Assembly: GCA_035610365.1 (NCBI GenBank) | Contig: CM069432.1 | Span: 175,507,027 to 175,571,026 of the forward strand | Source of the DNA: Aquatica leii | Taxonomy: Eukaryota > Arthropoda > Insecta > Coleoptera > Lampyridae | Direction of reading: 5' to 3' | Length of the DNA stretch: 64,000 bases | In this document: positions 1 through 11,590 of the stretch, one piece after another | How positions within the stretch are numbered: position 1 is the stretch's first letter | How the letters are laid out: every line of letters starts with the position of its first letter | Notes under the pieces: generated by a model | The model's database searches: none | Told to the model about the DNA's origin: nothing | The model's input: only the letters and a program-made list of their open reading frames with translations | Position numbers and translations under genes: made by a program

Positions 1-1648
1 CCCTTCTATAATTCTTGACTTTATTTTTTTCGCCTTTTTTATGGATTGGGCATTATATTCCCTCTTTCCATCTCTTCGGAAATCCTTCCCCTTTCCATAT
101 TTTGTTTAGTATTTCCGTCATCCTTTTCGTTACACTTTCTCCCCCGTATATCCACTCTTCTCTTTGTATCCCATCTTCTCCTGCCGCCTTTCCTTTTTTT
201 ACCTTCTTTATCGCCTCTATTACGTCTTCTTCATTTATTCTATCCCTATCTCCTTCTTCCTGTCTTACTACCGCGTCTTTTCTTTTTTCTTTTTTCTGCT
301 TTTGTTCTTCCCCTCCCAACAAGTTCCGAAAATATATCTCCAATTCTTACGTTGTATTCCCTTTGTCGTCATGTTTTTTTTCCTCTCTTTTTTTAAGTAC
401 TTCCATACATTTTCTTCCGTTTTTATTCCTTTGATCTGCTCCTCTTGTTTCTTTTTGTTTTCTTCTTTCTTTCTGTCGCATGTTTTTTTGTATATTTTTA
501 CTGCTTCTTTGTATTCTTCTTTTTCTTTCCTCCATTTTTTCCACTGTCTTAATGCTCTTTTTGCATTTTTTTTGCTTCCTCGCATTCCTTATCCCACCAT
601 TTTTTCCATCCTGATTTCTCCCCTTCCACTTTCTAAATCTGACTCTCTCTGTTGCTTTCTCCATCATCTCTCTCATTTCCTCTACACTTTCTTGTAATTC
701 CTTCCCTATCCATACCGTTTTCCTATTCTCTCTTTATATCTTTTATACCCTCTTCTGTCCACTTTTTTTAGTTATGTACTTCTCCTCTTCCTCTCTCTCT
801 TCTCTTTCTCTTCCTTCCATTGTCAATTCCAGTGATTGATGGTCTGACTCTACCCTTTTTCCCACTTTAAATGTCTTCACCTTTTCTGCAGCTTCTTCAT
901 TTGCCATTACAAAATCTATTAATAATTCTCCCCTTCCTCCTATGTACGTAAATTCCCCCTTTCCATCTTCTTCTCTGTTCCCGTTCATTATTTCCCACCC
1001 TTTTTCGTTGCACAATTCCAGAAGTTCTTCTCCCTCTTTATTTATCACCTTGTCCTTTGTTTATCTCTTTCCCGTCCCTTTTCTTTCTTGTATTCCCCCC
1101 TCTTCCCCTATTCTTGCGTTGAAGTCCCCTCCTACTACTATCGATCCCTCTTCCCTCTCTCCCATCATCTCTTTTATGTTTTTTCTTGTCTCTTTCATTC
1201 TACTGCTATAAACCGTCACTACTTTTATTTTTGTTTTTCCCCATTGTATGTTCCTTTCTACAACTCCTCTTCTCTGTTGCACTTTCTCTTTCTTTTCCTG
1301 ACTCAACCATTTTTTTCTTATTCCCGTTATTATACCCCCCTTTGCTCTCCCTTTTTTCTTCTCTCTTTCTGCATGTTGCACCACTCACTCAAATTCCTAC
1401 GGCAACCCTTTTTCCCACCACTCCCATTCTTTTTCTTCCATCCATGTCTCCTGTAATCCCACTACATCCTGTTCCTTGATGTACTTCCAGAAATCCTGTT
1501 CTTTGTTTTTTATTCCCGCTACGTTCCAAAACAATACTCTAAGCTCACTCACCTCCTCCTGTGCTTCTTCCTTGCTTTCTTTTTTTCCTCCTTTTTTTTC
1601 TTTTCCACTTCCATCTCTCATTATTCCTTTTCTTTGCCATTTCGTCAA
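1..1648 (-). pseudogene. LINE A ORF2 remnant: endonuclease and start of reverse transcriptase
   Basis: The endonuclease motifs appear in order on the minus strand: the N motif (LRVLFWNVAGI, near 1540), the E motif (VVGLQETWM, near 1450), VVTVYSSRM near 1205, GGDFNARIGE near 1110, LLIDFVMAN near 915, and the terminal SDH near 840. A Lys/Arg-rich linker follows, and then the N-terminal RT motif KGKAAGEDGI near 200, which normally precedes the palm. The frames are broken by several indels (around 1390, 1055, 700 and 350). The endonuclease would nick target DNA to prime reverse transcription. The catalytic palm lies outside the window. Confidence 0.75.
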
Positions 1649-1654
1649 CTTTCT

Positions 1655-2401
1655 CTCCTTTATCGCTCCCCTTTGCTCTTTAGTTTTTTGCCTTTTGTTA
1701 CCCCAATTTCCCTCCCCTTTCTCTGCTCAGTCCCCTATCCTTGTCGTTCCATATGTATCTGTCTCCGTCTATCTCCATTTTTCTGTATCCTACCCATACT
1801 CGTTTTCCTTCCGCTCTTTTTTCCACCGCTATGTTCATTATTTATCTTTGCACTATTTTTTCCTCCCATGTCAAATCGTGATTTATATATATTCTTGTAT
1901 TTTTTAATTTCTTCTTCTCCGCCATTACCTTCTGTTTTTTCTCCCATCCTCCGATTTCCGCCACCACCATCTCATTTTTCTTCTTTTTGTTTATTACTGT
2001 CACTTTTTCACTTCTACTTTTACATTTAATTTTTCTTCCAGCATCACTGCTAAATCTTTTTGTGGTTCTTCACTTCTCTACCCCTTTATCGCAATATTAT
2101 TCTTTCTTTTCCATCTTTCCTCGTTTTCCGCTTTTTTCTCCAGTTTTTCTATTCTCTCCACCAGTTTCTCTTTTTATTTCTCCCACTTCTTTTCTCTTTC
2201 TCCCATTTCTTTTTTCATTTCTTTGATTTCTTGTCTTATTCCTTGCATATTTTCTTCCATCTGTTTCATCATTTCTCTCATTAATTCTTTTAACTTGCTA
2301 AGTATATCGCATGTTTCATATTCTTCCATATCTTCAATAAATATATTTTTATCGTTGATTAAGGCTAGAGGAAATGTATATATGGTATCTGTAGTTGGCA
2401 T
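1655..2401 (-). pseudogene. LINE A ORF1 remnant (coiled-coil nucleic-acid chaperone)
   Basis: I start at the minus-strand ATG at 2401 (MPTTDTIYTFPLAL), because the open frame further upstream runs into the neighbouring MITE and has no ATG. After about 30 residues comes a Met/Glu/Lys-rich heptad-like helix (KELMREMMKQMEENMQ), a typical ORF1 trimerisation coiled coil. Lower down are Lys/Glu-rich stretches with a basic end around 1655-1950 (EEEIKKYKNIYKSR). Frames change at least twice between the coil and the end. In related LINEs ORF1 binds the element RNA; here that role is inferred only from position and composition. Confidence 0.55.
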
Positions 2402-2433
2402 TGACAAAGATTGCACATTATCTATAAAGTAGT

Positions 2434-2725
2434 TAGTGATGGGCAAAATATCTTTACCGGTGACTTTGTGGCGGTTACTTGTTGATCACTAAAATATTAG
2501 CGACTAATAGAAATACAAAACCAGTTACCGGTGATTCCGTAACTACTGCACGGTTATTGCTGAAATTATTAACTTTTCATTGTCTGCGCTTGCAAAATTT
2601 TTTTTGACTTTTTTTTTAGTTATGAGCTATAAGTGATATCAGTCGCTTGTAAAAGTAATGGTGACTTAAAAGTAACCGTCGCCAATTTACCGGTGACCAA
2701 AAAATAGCCGGTAAGCCCATCACTA
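2434..2725. mobile_element. hAT-like MITE, 292 bp
   Basis: The ends are inverted: TAGTGATGGGCAAAATAT at 2434 and, read on the other strand from 2725, TAGTGATGGGCTTACC. Both arms continue into ACCGGTGAC-type sequence. The flanks are AAAGTAGT (2426-2433) and AAAGTTGC (2726-2733), an imperfect 8-bp target duplication with 6 of 8 bases matching. There is no coding capacity. Internal GTGAC/GTCAC and ACCGGT motifs recur on both strands. It abuts the end of LINE A. Confidence 0.65.
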
Positions 2726-3239
2726 AAAGTTGCCATTAAAATTTTCTGTAATTTCCAAAGGATCTTGTAATATTTTATTGTCAACGTGTATTTTATAATC
2801 ATTACAGTTGGGGTTAGTATTTTTTAATTCATTTAAAACGTTATTACTGATTTATGTAATCTGTTAGAATAGTATTCTTTTTTACACTTTCCGTTATCGA
2901 TACTTTAGATTTTAGTGTTTTGTATACAGGATTCAAAACAAGATACTATTTCTGTAAAATGTGCTAGTCATTTAACACTGTTTTCTGGGCTTTAACATAA
3001 TTGTTTATCCATTTGTAAGAGTTATTTTTCTTATTATATTTCTTTAATGGTAGTAACAGTACATTATAATATTTAGAAAAGTATCTAATTTGTCGTCCAC
3101 TTTCGACTCATTATAAACATCTTTCCATGTTTCTTGTGAAATATAGTAATAGAAATCATTTTTATTTGAGTTGTTATATGTTCTTATAAACTGACAAACA
3201 TCATCTTGTGGTAAATTTATATTGAGCTTTAAAAGTAAA

Positions 3240-3710
3240 CATCTGTGATCCGAAATATGTGTGTCATAAACACTGGTTTTTAAAAAGTCAATATTCTATT
3301 CTCCTCCAATGCAAAATGGCTTCTTAATATTACAAAATGTTTCTAACAAATCATCCAGACCTGTTATAAACTTATTAAAATTTCCGGTTAGTGATTTATA
3401 CAAACAGAATATTTGAATTGTTTTACCGTTTACCTCACACGCCACTCCACTCTAAATTCTTTCCTGTATAAAAATTTATCTTGTCAATTTGGCTTGCCTT
3501 GATTGTATTTTTTACCCATATTGCAGTACCAGCTCCTCGATTACCAATTTTGCTAGAAAAGTAACTTAAGGTATATCTAGGAATCTGGATAGCATCTAAT
3601 TTGTCTGAATTATCCCAAATTTCATTAAAACAAATAATGTGTATATCATGACTATGTATAAGGATTTTAACGTCTAGTAATTTATTGTTAATATTTTGTA
3701 TATTAAGCAA
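3240..3710 (-). pseudogene. LINE B endonuclease domain, broken
   Basis: The minus-strand ORF 3710-3435 gives LNIQNINNKLLDVKILI, then IICFNEIWDN, which matches the N and E motifs of APE-type LINE endonucleases. RGAGTAIWVKNTIKA follows. The continuation near 3420-3240 shows VNGKTIQIFCLYKS, NIDFLK and YDTHISDHRC; the last carries the SDH motif. Sequence between GDFNID-like and DTHISDH is shorter than normal, so part of the domain is missing. The ORF would have supplied target nicking. Confidence 0.65.
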
Positions 3711-3749
3711 TAATACGTTGCATAAATTGTGAATGAATAGGGGGTAATA

Positions 3750-4659
3750 TATTTATATATACTTCTTCGTTGTTTATCTTTTGTCTGTGAAAAAACCTTC
3801 TCAAATAAGCTCCTCTTGGCAAATTCCAAGGCACATAACTTTCTCAAAATTTTCCAATTGTACCAATAATTTAAAGCGTCTATATATATTTGGAAAGTTA
3901 GATTGTATTTCTTTGACTTCCACTTCTGGAAATTGTGTTTTTAACAAATTGACGATGTTTTTTTCTTTCTGTTTGCTGGGTCTAATCTTAACACAAATAA
4001 GTATACTTTCCTAGGTACTGCTTTTATTGGGCATTTGATATATTCTACCACATGTCGTTTTTCGTGCATCTTTTTAACATTTTTTGTTGTTATTGTTCTC
4101 CATTGATCTGGATTACTTTCTTCCTCTTATTGTATTTGATTCACATCATCCTTAACTTTAGTGTTTGCATTACAAATTTCAATGTTATCAAAATTTTTAT
4201 TATTTATGTTTTGATTTAGATATAGGTTTTTATTTTCTCAGTTTTCTTGAAGTTTTCTACCATTGTTTCTTTTTAATACTTGACGATAGGTGACGCTAAC
4301 GCCATTGTTTTCATTTGTAGTAATAGATACTGACTCATTTTTAAAGGAAGGTTTAAGGTTTACAGATTCTTGTTGTATGTTTGTTTCATATTTATGATTT
4401 AACGCTTTTCATAACTAATTATCAATTTCTCTAACAGAGAACGTTCTTCTGTTCTATTCTTTAATTTAATTTTCACTTTTTTTAAGGTTACTTTCACATG
4501 GATTTCCTTCGTGCTAAAACACACGTTATTTACGTACGACATAACGTGTTCATTTATAGAAACATCTTGGCCGATGTCTCTATTTAAAATCACATCAATA
4601 ATATCACTTTTTCTTAATTTATTTAATTCACTCACTATAATCGCAACATCAACATTCAT
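3750..4659 (-). pseudogene. LINE B ORF1 remnant
   Basis: The first open segment starts at the minus-strand ATG at 4659 (MNVDVAIIVSELNKLRKSD) and runs 86 codons to a basic end. Further segments in other frames contain a conserved-looking block near 4080-3950 (VEYIKCPIKAVPRKVYLFV, then RLDPAN), which resembles the C-terminal domain of ORF1 proteins in several insect LINEs (pattern: short basic stretch, then a YV/LFV strand, then RLDP/RLHP). The family assignment rests on this block and on its position directly upstream of the endonuclease. Confidence 0.45.
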
Positions 4660-4660
4660 G

Positions 4661-5600
4661 ATACTTATGAATAAAGTGCGATAAATTTAAATGGCTTGTT
4701 ACATATCGTTACTTTGTATTTATCAAAAATATTTATTCTAAATTACAATTAACGGTTGCACTGTCTAAGGACATTACTGATTGTTATTTCACGTTTTATG
4801 GCTGTTCGAAAACCGTTGAAAACGTTTGTAGGTCTAGTGTTATTTTAAGACATGTAAGAAGTTTTCTTTCTGTTAAATTTTTCTTGGTAGTGATTTATAT
4901 TACGCTTCTAGCGAATGTGCTAAAGAAAACGTATTCCAAGTATTGGTCTGATTTGGTGTTTCGGATTAATTACGCGACGTTCCTAAGTAAGAAAGCAATT
5001 TTCAAAGGTGGTGTCGTCACGTACAAGTAGTAACGTACAATTTTGCTTTATGTAATTTGTTTCAATTGTATTAATTAACCGACAGCATTCAGCCTATTAA
5101 CTTATTTTACGTAAAAACGTTAGATCATACTGACTTAAATTTACTTTCAGTCGCAAACTTTATATCATTTGTAACCTTATGTATTATCGTTGAGTGCGTT
5201 GACGTAACATCCGTCAAGTTAAAATAACATTAATCGTCGTACATTTGCTTATATACCACAAATACTTTTCGTTTTAAATCGGATAAATAAAGTAGTTATT
5301 ACAATTGAAGAAGAATTGTCGGGTTGGTAAGTTTTTGTACTCACGTTTTTTTCAATTCATTGTTATCATTGTCAATCGTGAAATTATCTTGCGACTGTAC
5401 AGTAGACGATGTAGTTTGATCGAGTATAGGTTATATTTAAATTAAAATAATGCACTAATAACATTTCTTATCAATTGAATATAATTAGTTGTATGGTGGG
5501 TTGTCTGAACGAAAGAGCTTACACAGATATTATAACTATGATATATTATTGACAAATCTATAATTGTAATTGGTCTACCTCTTTCACTGTTACATACAAA
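4661..5600. other. Non-coding AT-rich stretch
   Basis: No ORF with protein-like composition, no inverted termini and no recognisable domain on either strand. It lies between the 5' end of LINE B and the hexamer array. Confidence 0.6.
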
Positions 5601-5732
5601 TTTACATTTACATTTACGTTTACGTTTACGTTCACGTTCACGTTCACGTTCACGTTCACGTTCACGTTCACGTTCACGTTCACGTTCACGTTCACGTTCA
5701 CGTTCACGTTCACGTTTACCTTTACATTTACA
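5601..5732. repeat. Hexamer microsatellite, 22 units, core (TTCACG)14
   Basis: Two TTTACA units, three TTTACG units, fourteen identical TTCACG units (5631-5714), then TTTACC and two TTTACA units. The array therefore runs TTTACA to TTTACG to TTCACG and back to TTTACA, with the same diverged form at both edges. A long open frame across it encodes only a Val-His repeat and is not a gene. Confidence 0.97.
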
Positions 5733-6890
5733 AATTTAAATATCCTGTAGTTACATTGTCACATATGATATAATTAATGTAATGGTAACTACAAAAGTGG
5801 AAGTTAGTTTGTGAATTTTTAAAAAACTAAAAACATAAATTGTATACATATGAATATAAATTGTAGTTTAATGCATTGTACAAGGTGACTTTTTGTAAAA
5901 CACTTGCTTACCAAGTTTTTGAGTCACTTTTCAAATGTGGTGCAAAGTAAACTTGTATCTTATAGTTGTAAAAATAAACAATAACAAATCATTACAGAAT
6001 AATACCAAATGTCATACAATAAAAGTTTAATTAATTATATAATATTAATTAATGTATTATATTATCATATTACATATATAGTATAGATAAGTTATACATT
6101 GTACGACAATTTATATATACATATATATTTATAATAAATTTAATATAATGGCGTTATATATTTAATAAAATTTTCAAAAGTTGTATAGATTCATATCCCA
6201 TTTATAATATATCGTTAAGTCAGTCACCCGAATGATTTTGGTATAAGTGCAATGAGCTGATCACATAGATATGCGTAATAGTAGACTGACCATAACAAAG
6301 TTTCAAGAAACTTTTGTCACGAAGCTTAATACACCTTCATAAATCTTCTTGAAACTAACTCGTTAATGCATAAATAATTGGAAACGTATTAGGTACCAAC
6401 TTTTTAAATGCAATGACGTGTTAATTACATCATTCTCTTATATTTTTTTAAGTTTAAATATTTTCTTGTTATTAATTTTATACACGTATACACAATTTTT
6501 AAAATAAATAAAAATGTAAGTTTTATTTTAAAAACATTAGTAAAACTTGACTATACGTTACTGTCTTTAATAAATTTACATCTATACTATCACTTTAATT
6601 CTGAAAGTACACTTAAATTAAAAACTATTTTGGTGGGAAATTCAAATTATTTATAGGTTACCTGTATAGATAATCATTATACCTTGTTAAACTTTGAAGT
6701 TATTTCAGAAAAACACTTTATGCTTTTAATATTGTTCAAACTAATTGTAATTACAAATTTACGTTACTAAAAGATTCGGTACGGCATTACAAAATATAAT
6801 TACATGTTCCTAAAAAGAATTCTAAAAAATACTTATTTACATCGATAAACAAAATTATAACAAAACTTGTCAGCTTTGCTTTACTTCACA
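5733..6890. other. AT-rich intergenic stretch
   Basis: Very AT-rich, with runs such as TTAATTAATTATATAATATT near 6030 and simple TA-rich tracts. I see no gene, no terminal repeats and no RNA gene in it. Confidence 0.6.
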
Positions 6891-7780
6891 GCAAACGTAA
6901 CACTGTATGCCCCTGTTTTTTTAAAGAGTTTGTCTACATAATATCTTTTCGTATAATTAAATTGTTTTACTAACATTAGTAGTTCTGCTTGATGCATTTG
7001 ATTTGTTGTTATTAGTTCATTATTTTCGAAGCATTGTCAAATGCTTACTTTACGTTCTGCTTGCTGTACTGTGATAAAGTGCATTATGCATGACAATAAT
7101 ACCAATAGAAGGAAAATTTGGAATCAATTATTTTTCCATCTGCTGCATAAAGTTGGTATAGTTTATTTTGTCGTGATAGTCAACGAACTTAATTTTAGAC
7201 TTATAGATTAAAAGGCGGTTGTTAAAAAACTCGTATAATCTACTTGCATGAACAATAATGTACCTCTAGTTTGCTCTGTCCGTATGATAAAACACCAACT
7301 TTTTCTTCGGACTGCTAGTACTTACTAACACCATATGACGGATAAATGCATGTTTCATCTAAATTCGTTATTGGCTGTTATTGTTTTCACCTATATCATA
7401 AAGTTCTCCCTAACTTTTTTAAGTAACGAGAACGCCAAGCAACCATGTCGTCACGTTTCATCAATAATTGATTTTATTGTAGCATTTTTAAAACTAACTT
7501 GTAACGAATACTTTCTTAGCGTGTCTGCTTCTCCTGTGTAATTAATTTTCTCATTCATCTTTGGCAACTAAAATTTTCATATTTGGAGCTTTTGAATTAA
7601 CCGTGTAAAACTTATATGTAAATAGTCTTTTTTTAATGTTTAAGTTGCAATTATCCAACGTTATTTTAGTTGCACCACCACTTCTTTTATTTTCGAAGGA
7701 GATCGTAAAATTCCAACATTGCTTGACATCGCTTTACTCTGATTTTTTTTATAAAAGTGAGTAATTTGCTTGTTGCAACA
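6890..7780 (-). pseudogene. Decayed IS630/Tc1-mariner-type DDE transposase (relic 1)
   Basis: Minus-strand fragments in several frames fit the insect family whose proteins carry a YLDETW block and a VIVMDNAPYHS block. Near 7560-7400 is TLRKYSLQVSFKNATI, then material resembling a WRxRYLRKIRE block. Near 7340 is NLDETCIYPSYGVSKY, the first catalytic Asp region. Near 7190 is KIKFVDYHDKINYTNF. Near 7120 is IIVMHNALYHS, where the usual second Asp (VMDNAPYHS) is replaced by His. Many frame breaks and this substitution mean it is inactive. No termini were found. Confidence 0.55.
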
Positions 7781-8429
7781 ACAGCTAGTACCAATGCCTT
7801 TTTTTAAAGTATATACGCTTGCAGATTACTATTTATCAAAAAAATTTACAACATTTTTAATGTTTCTGGCTTCAGAATGTAGTAATGTAGAAATCTTTAT
7901 CAAAACTTAGGTATTGTATGTAGATGTAATACTGGAATTAAATACATATTTGTAAAGTAATTAATGCAAAGTAGAAAATTGATTTTAAGATTATGCTACA
8001 AAGGTAATACTTAAAAAATGATTGTAAATAGAAATACACGTACTTTGTTCACAAATAACATCGTTTAAATATCTTTTCAATAAAACAGCAGGTAAAGATG
8101 TAAACAAATACGAAGCGATTAAAGAATTTTGATTCTAATTTAATTTTTCAAGCAGACGGTACTTGCTAATTGTGATTGGTTGAAACATTTACCGCTTCAA
8201 ATTTTTAAAATTAGTTGAGACTGTTTACTTCGGCGCTCTGTATCTTAATTATTAATTTTTCAAATGGTATTCTATAATAATACAACTATCTAATGTTTGC
8301 TTTTTAACACGTTGATAATTTATTGATAACATGTGGAAATACTCTTCAGATTTATAATTTTTATTATAATAATAATAATTTAATCATAAACGGAATTTAA
8401 TTGATATACAGTGAGCTGGTAACGTATGG

Positions 8430-9260
8430 AATAAATTTGTTGTTTTTTAAACACCTCTATAAGAAGTAATCAAAGGAGACGAGATCAGGAGATCTAGGGT
8501 ATCCTTTGTAAGATAAGGTGGACTATCACGTTAGTACCATATCGTGTTAATGGGATTATTTGGGTCTTCTTCATTTAGATAAAGTATTGAAAATTCAGGA
8601 ACTAATTTGTCTTTTAAAAATTCAAAGCATCCTTCACCTGTCAACGTGCTTCTAAAAAAAAATAAAATCAAGATACGTTTACTTACAATGCCAACTCAAA
8701 CGTTAACTTTTTGTTGGAAACTGACTGTGAGTTTTCATCTCCCAGTGTTGATTCCTAGCAGATCAATATTTATAGTTTTGCTAATTTACTGTGTCGTCGA
8801 GATAAAAGGTAGCTTTTTTGAAAAATATTCTATTCCGTAAGAATTCTTCGTCATTATTCAGGCGTTGAAACAAGGTTTTGCAAAATTAAACATCATCTTC
8901 GTTTAGTTCTTAGACTAAAACCACTTTAGACGAGTATCATTTTTTTAACTTGAAATATTTGAATACGGAACTTGGAACTATTTTGTTGTCTGCGGGTGGA
9001 TAAATAAAGATTTTTTTAAAACTAAAATAGATCGTTTAAGTTAACATCTTTCCGGACTGTTGAACAACCCATTTTAGAACGATCTTTTACATTGCTCATT
9101 TTTTAAAAAAATTACTTAATTTTGTTAACGGTGGATTGTGTAATTGGGTCTCTGTTTAGATATTCGCCATTAAATAAACGGCAAACTTTAATCTGTACGC
9201 AAACTCTGTTTCTGTAACCAATCAGTATAAAAATTTCTATTTTTTTTTCTTTTACTTAAA
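8430..9260 (-). pseudogene. Decayed DUF4817-type mariner-like transposase (relic 2)
   Basis: Minus-strand pieces in several frames: VCRLFNGEYLNRDPITQST near 9190-9130 is the N-terminal helix-turn-helix region (compare LFNEKYP..P.NRSTV in the family). GINTGRxKLTVSFQQKVNV and GIVSKRILI follow near 8750-8690. STLTGEGCFEFLKDKL near 8650-8600 matches the family's LTGExYLEFLxxxL block. RSPDLVSFDYFL near 8500 matches the SPDLTPLDFFLWG block with the last catalytic acid. Many breaks. The same superfamily recurs at 49130-50240. Confidence 0.55.
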
Positions 9261-9729
9261 CGGCAGACCATTTTCAAATATTTAAAGTTAAACTATTAAG
9301 CAATGATTAATCAGTAAAACACAACATAAACTTTTGAAGAACAAATGCAAAATTCTAACAACTCTCAAAATCTTCGTTTTTTTTCAATGCTTATTTGATA
9401 ATTAATACCAGGATCAGTCAGTGGAACAGTGACCAAAATCTCCAGATTATTAGACACGTTTATAAAGAGTAAAACCAGCTGAGTTCAAAACATTGGATAA
9501 TTGTGTACACATATTATGCGGTTTATTTAAATTATTGCAATCACTCAAAAAACATTTACATAAAAGTCTCTTTATATAATGGTCAAAATGAAGTGTAAAC
9601 TTTAAGTTCATCGGTAGGAGAATTGCGCCACAAAATGCAATGCATTGATATTTGACTTGGCTTAAAATATACTTGCGTGTACATTTTTTCTATGTCAGTT
9701 GATATGACATGAAAATGCTATCTAAAACT
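9261..9729. other. Unassigned AT-rich stretch
   Basis: Between the transposase relic and the BEL/Pao fossil. No recognisable domain, repeat end or RNA gene; it may be the decayed non-coding end of either neighbour. Confidence 0.5.
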
Positions 9730-11240
9730 AATTACAATAAAAAATAAGTTTTTTTGTATGGTTAGACAAACTATTTGTATGCTCCACTAGAATTGTACGT
9801 GGCAATATACTATGACCAAAACCTTCATACTTTTTCATGAAAGTGGCATAAGACAAAGCGAACTCAAATTTTGAACCAAGAAACCAAAGAAACCAATACA
9901 AACCTAACCTAAGCAAAGTAATTTCAAAAATATAGGATCATCAGCAAATATATATATTTTGCTTCTAAAGTTTTGGATCGGCTAAGCGTATGTTGTCTGG
10001 TATTTTGGAAAGATTACAATCGACTCTACAACTTAGCAAATCGCCTGTAATTTTATCTAGCAGTACACAAGAGAAATTTATTTTGTACAATGAATATTGA
10101 TTACATATAGTAAGATTGCACTTGGAACGTACTCGTGAAGTACCTCTTGTAACGCTTAAAATTGACAGGTTTGTAAATTGAGTAGATAAATTTAGCTTTT
10201 GACACAGAATCAAACGTAGAAAATTTGCTATTGACCCTGGATTCTAAAGGCATCTAACAAAATGTTGGTTTTCATCAAAATCAAGAATTTCTGCAGCATT
10301 CTGAAATAACGGTATTAAGTTCAATAACCGTTTCTATAGAATTGTTTGGCGCTGACTCCAAGATAGTATCTGTAGGTACTAATTAGCAATCTAAGGCCCG
10401 GTTTCACCATTAAGAATTTAACTCTAGATTAACTAATCTACGGTTAATTTTAAAATCCTGTCATATTATTGGTTACCTTAAAACCACTAACCAATGATAT
10501 GACAGGATTTTAAATTTAATCGTAGATTAGTTAATCTCGAGTTAAATTCTTAATGGTGAAACCGGGCCTAAATGCAACATAAATGAATTTGCATTTTTAA
10601 TATGTAAACTATGATTTGATTTAATTTACAAAACGTTCTTTTGTAAGGCAGTTCACACAAATATTTAATTCTTTTACTTTGGCCAAATAGTCTTTTAAAA
10701 AGAGTGAGATTTTTTGCAACGAACACAACTACGCTGCTGTGTTAAAAATGATTTTATGCAACCTTTACATTTATTAGATGAGACTTTAGTTGTTGTGGTC
10801 GTTAAAGGTTGTAATCAATTGCAAGTATTTTTCAAAAATTTTGTATATTGGTCAAGGGTAGGCAGTTGTGTGCCAAAATAGTTTTTCCCATTGACGAAAC
10901 CAACTGGGATCTAAGTTTTTCAAAACAATATAAATTTGAAAATTACTTACTATTAGTAGCAGCAGACTTAAGTGTTGTTACATGTTTGAAAAAAGTATCA
11001 TTTATTTTTCTCAATTTAGAAGCACCTACTAGCATACGCAAATTATCATTGATACGTTCACAAATAGAATTCCACGCAACTTAGTAGTTGGTACTAATGA
11101 ACTCGAGAGATTTTATTAGACCAGCAGCCTCACCTTATAAAATAGCTTTAAGGAAGTGTAATCTCTAAAAATCTAAAATGTCGTTGTTTTCATTAATTGA
11201 ATTATTAAATATTTTACAAAACTTGATCTAATTGTACATG
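9730..11240 (-). mobile_element. BEL/Pao LTR-retrotransposon fossil (gag to protease region)
   Basis: On the minus strand, short conserved blocks appear in the order expected for BEL/Pao: gag-type GEAAGLIKSLEF near 11110, KLRKINDTFFKHVTT near 11010, a gag C-terminal VKELNICVNCLTKERF near 10660, the retropepsin-associated region at 10213-9965 (LCQKLNLSTQFTN, ITGDLLS, IPDNIRLADPKL), and the start of pol near 9850 (FMKKYEGFGH). No LTRs were found at either end. The fossil is old and broken in many places, and a MITE (10395-10568) has inserted into it. Confidence 0.65.
10395..10568. mobile_element. 174-bp near-perfect palindromic MITE with TAA duplication
   Basis: The two arms, 10395 to about 10477 and about 10486 to 10568, are inverted copies differing at only about 4 positions, starting GGCCCGGTTTCACCATTAAG. 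TAA flanks each side (10392-10394 and 10569-10571), the 3-bp duplication typical of PIF/Harbinger-type elements. As a single strand it would fold into a long hairpin with a very short loop. It sits inside the BEL/Pao fossil and has no coding capacity. Confidence 0.9.
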
Positions 11241-11590
11241 TCGATACAGTGTTTAGAAAGATTTATAGTTGAAAGTTTCATAAAAGAATTCGACTTTGCT
11301 GGAAAAGAATTGATCGATAGCACACTAGCTGCCGAAAAACAAGAATCACTTGGGCTAATATTGCCAAAATTAACGATTTTAAGAAGAATTTTAATGCTTG
11401 CCAATGTACGGTAATAATCATTTTTCAATTGCTAAATAAAACTAAAAAATTACAACAATCGATTAGAAAACGAAACGGAAAACCGACGCCGATACACAGG
11501 TGTAGCGGTCTTCGGTTTTGGTATGCACATGACGTCACACATTCGCGCATATACATACGTCATTCCATACACAGTATAAGGTTTTATCGA
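11241..11590. other. Unassigned stretch between BEL fossil and LINE C
   Basis: There are short open frames on both strands (60-66 codons around 11230-11428), neither recognisable. One plus-strand frame contains LILPKLTILRR, vaguely like a gag motif, but it runs opposite to the neighbouring BEL fossil, so I do not assign it. Confidence 0.4.

Larger units (their letters stand above)
1..2425 (-). mobile_element. LINE A, 5' half of an APE-type non-LTR retrotransposon (runs off the window)
   Basis: On the minus strand this stretch carries, in 5' to 3' order, an ORF1 with a coiled coil, an apurinic-type endonuclease and the start of a reverse transcriptase. The plus strand is correspondingly pyrimidine-rich, because the proteins are extremely rich in Lys and Glu. 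The rest of the reverse transcriptase lies beyond position 1. The same family recurs at 27641-28800 as a 3' fragment. The reading frame is broken several times, so this copy is dead. The clade is not certain: the TAA-type tail seen in the second copy and the composition fit an R1/I-like insect LINE. The right boundary is approximate, and a MITE begins at 2434. Confidence 0.8.
2950..4660 (-). mobile_element. LINE B, CR1/Jockey-like non-LTR retrotransposon, 5' part
   Basis: A second, unrelated minus-strand LINE. In 5' to 3' order it has an ORF1-like region (4659 down to about 3750), an endonuclease (3710 down to about 3240), and the linker that normally precedes the reverse transcriptase (about 3240 to 2950, with ISQETWKDVYNE and KKNNSYKWINNYVK). 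No reverse transcriptase core is visible, so the copy ends before it. Several frame changes break it. Its composition is ordinary, unlike the Lys/Glu-rich LINE A. Confidence 0.65.

Noticed and set aside
15-434. Long plus-strand ORFs rich in Phe, Ser, Pro and Leu across 1-2.2 kb
   Set aside because: They are the reverse-strand shadow of the Lys/Glu-rich LINE A proteins; no motifs of their own.
5570-5773. ORF encoding a Val-His repeat
   Set aside because: Pure translation of the TTCACG hexamer array.
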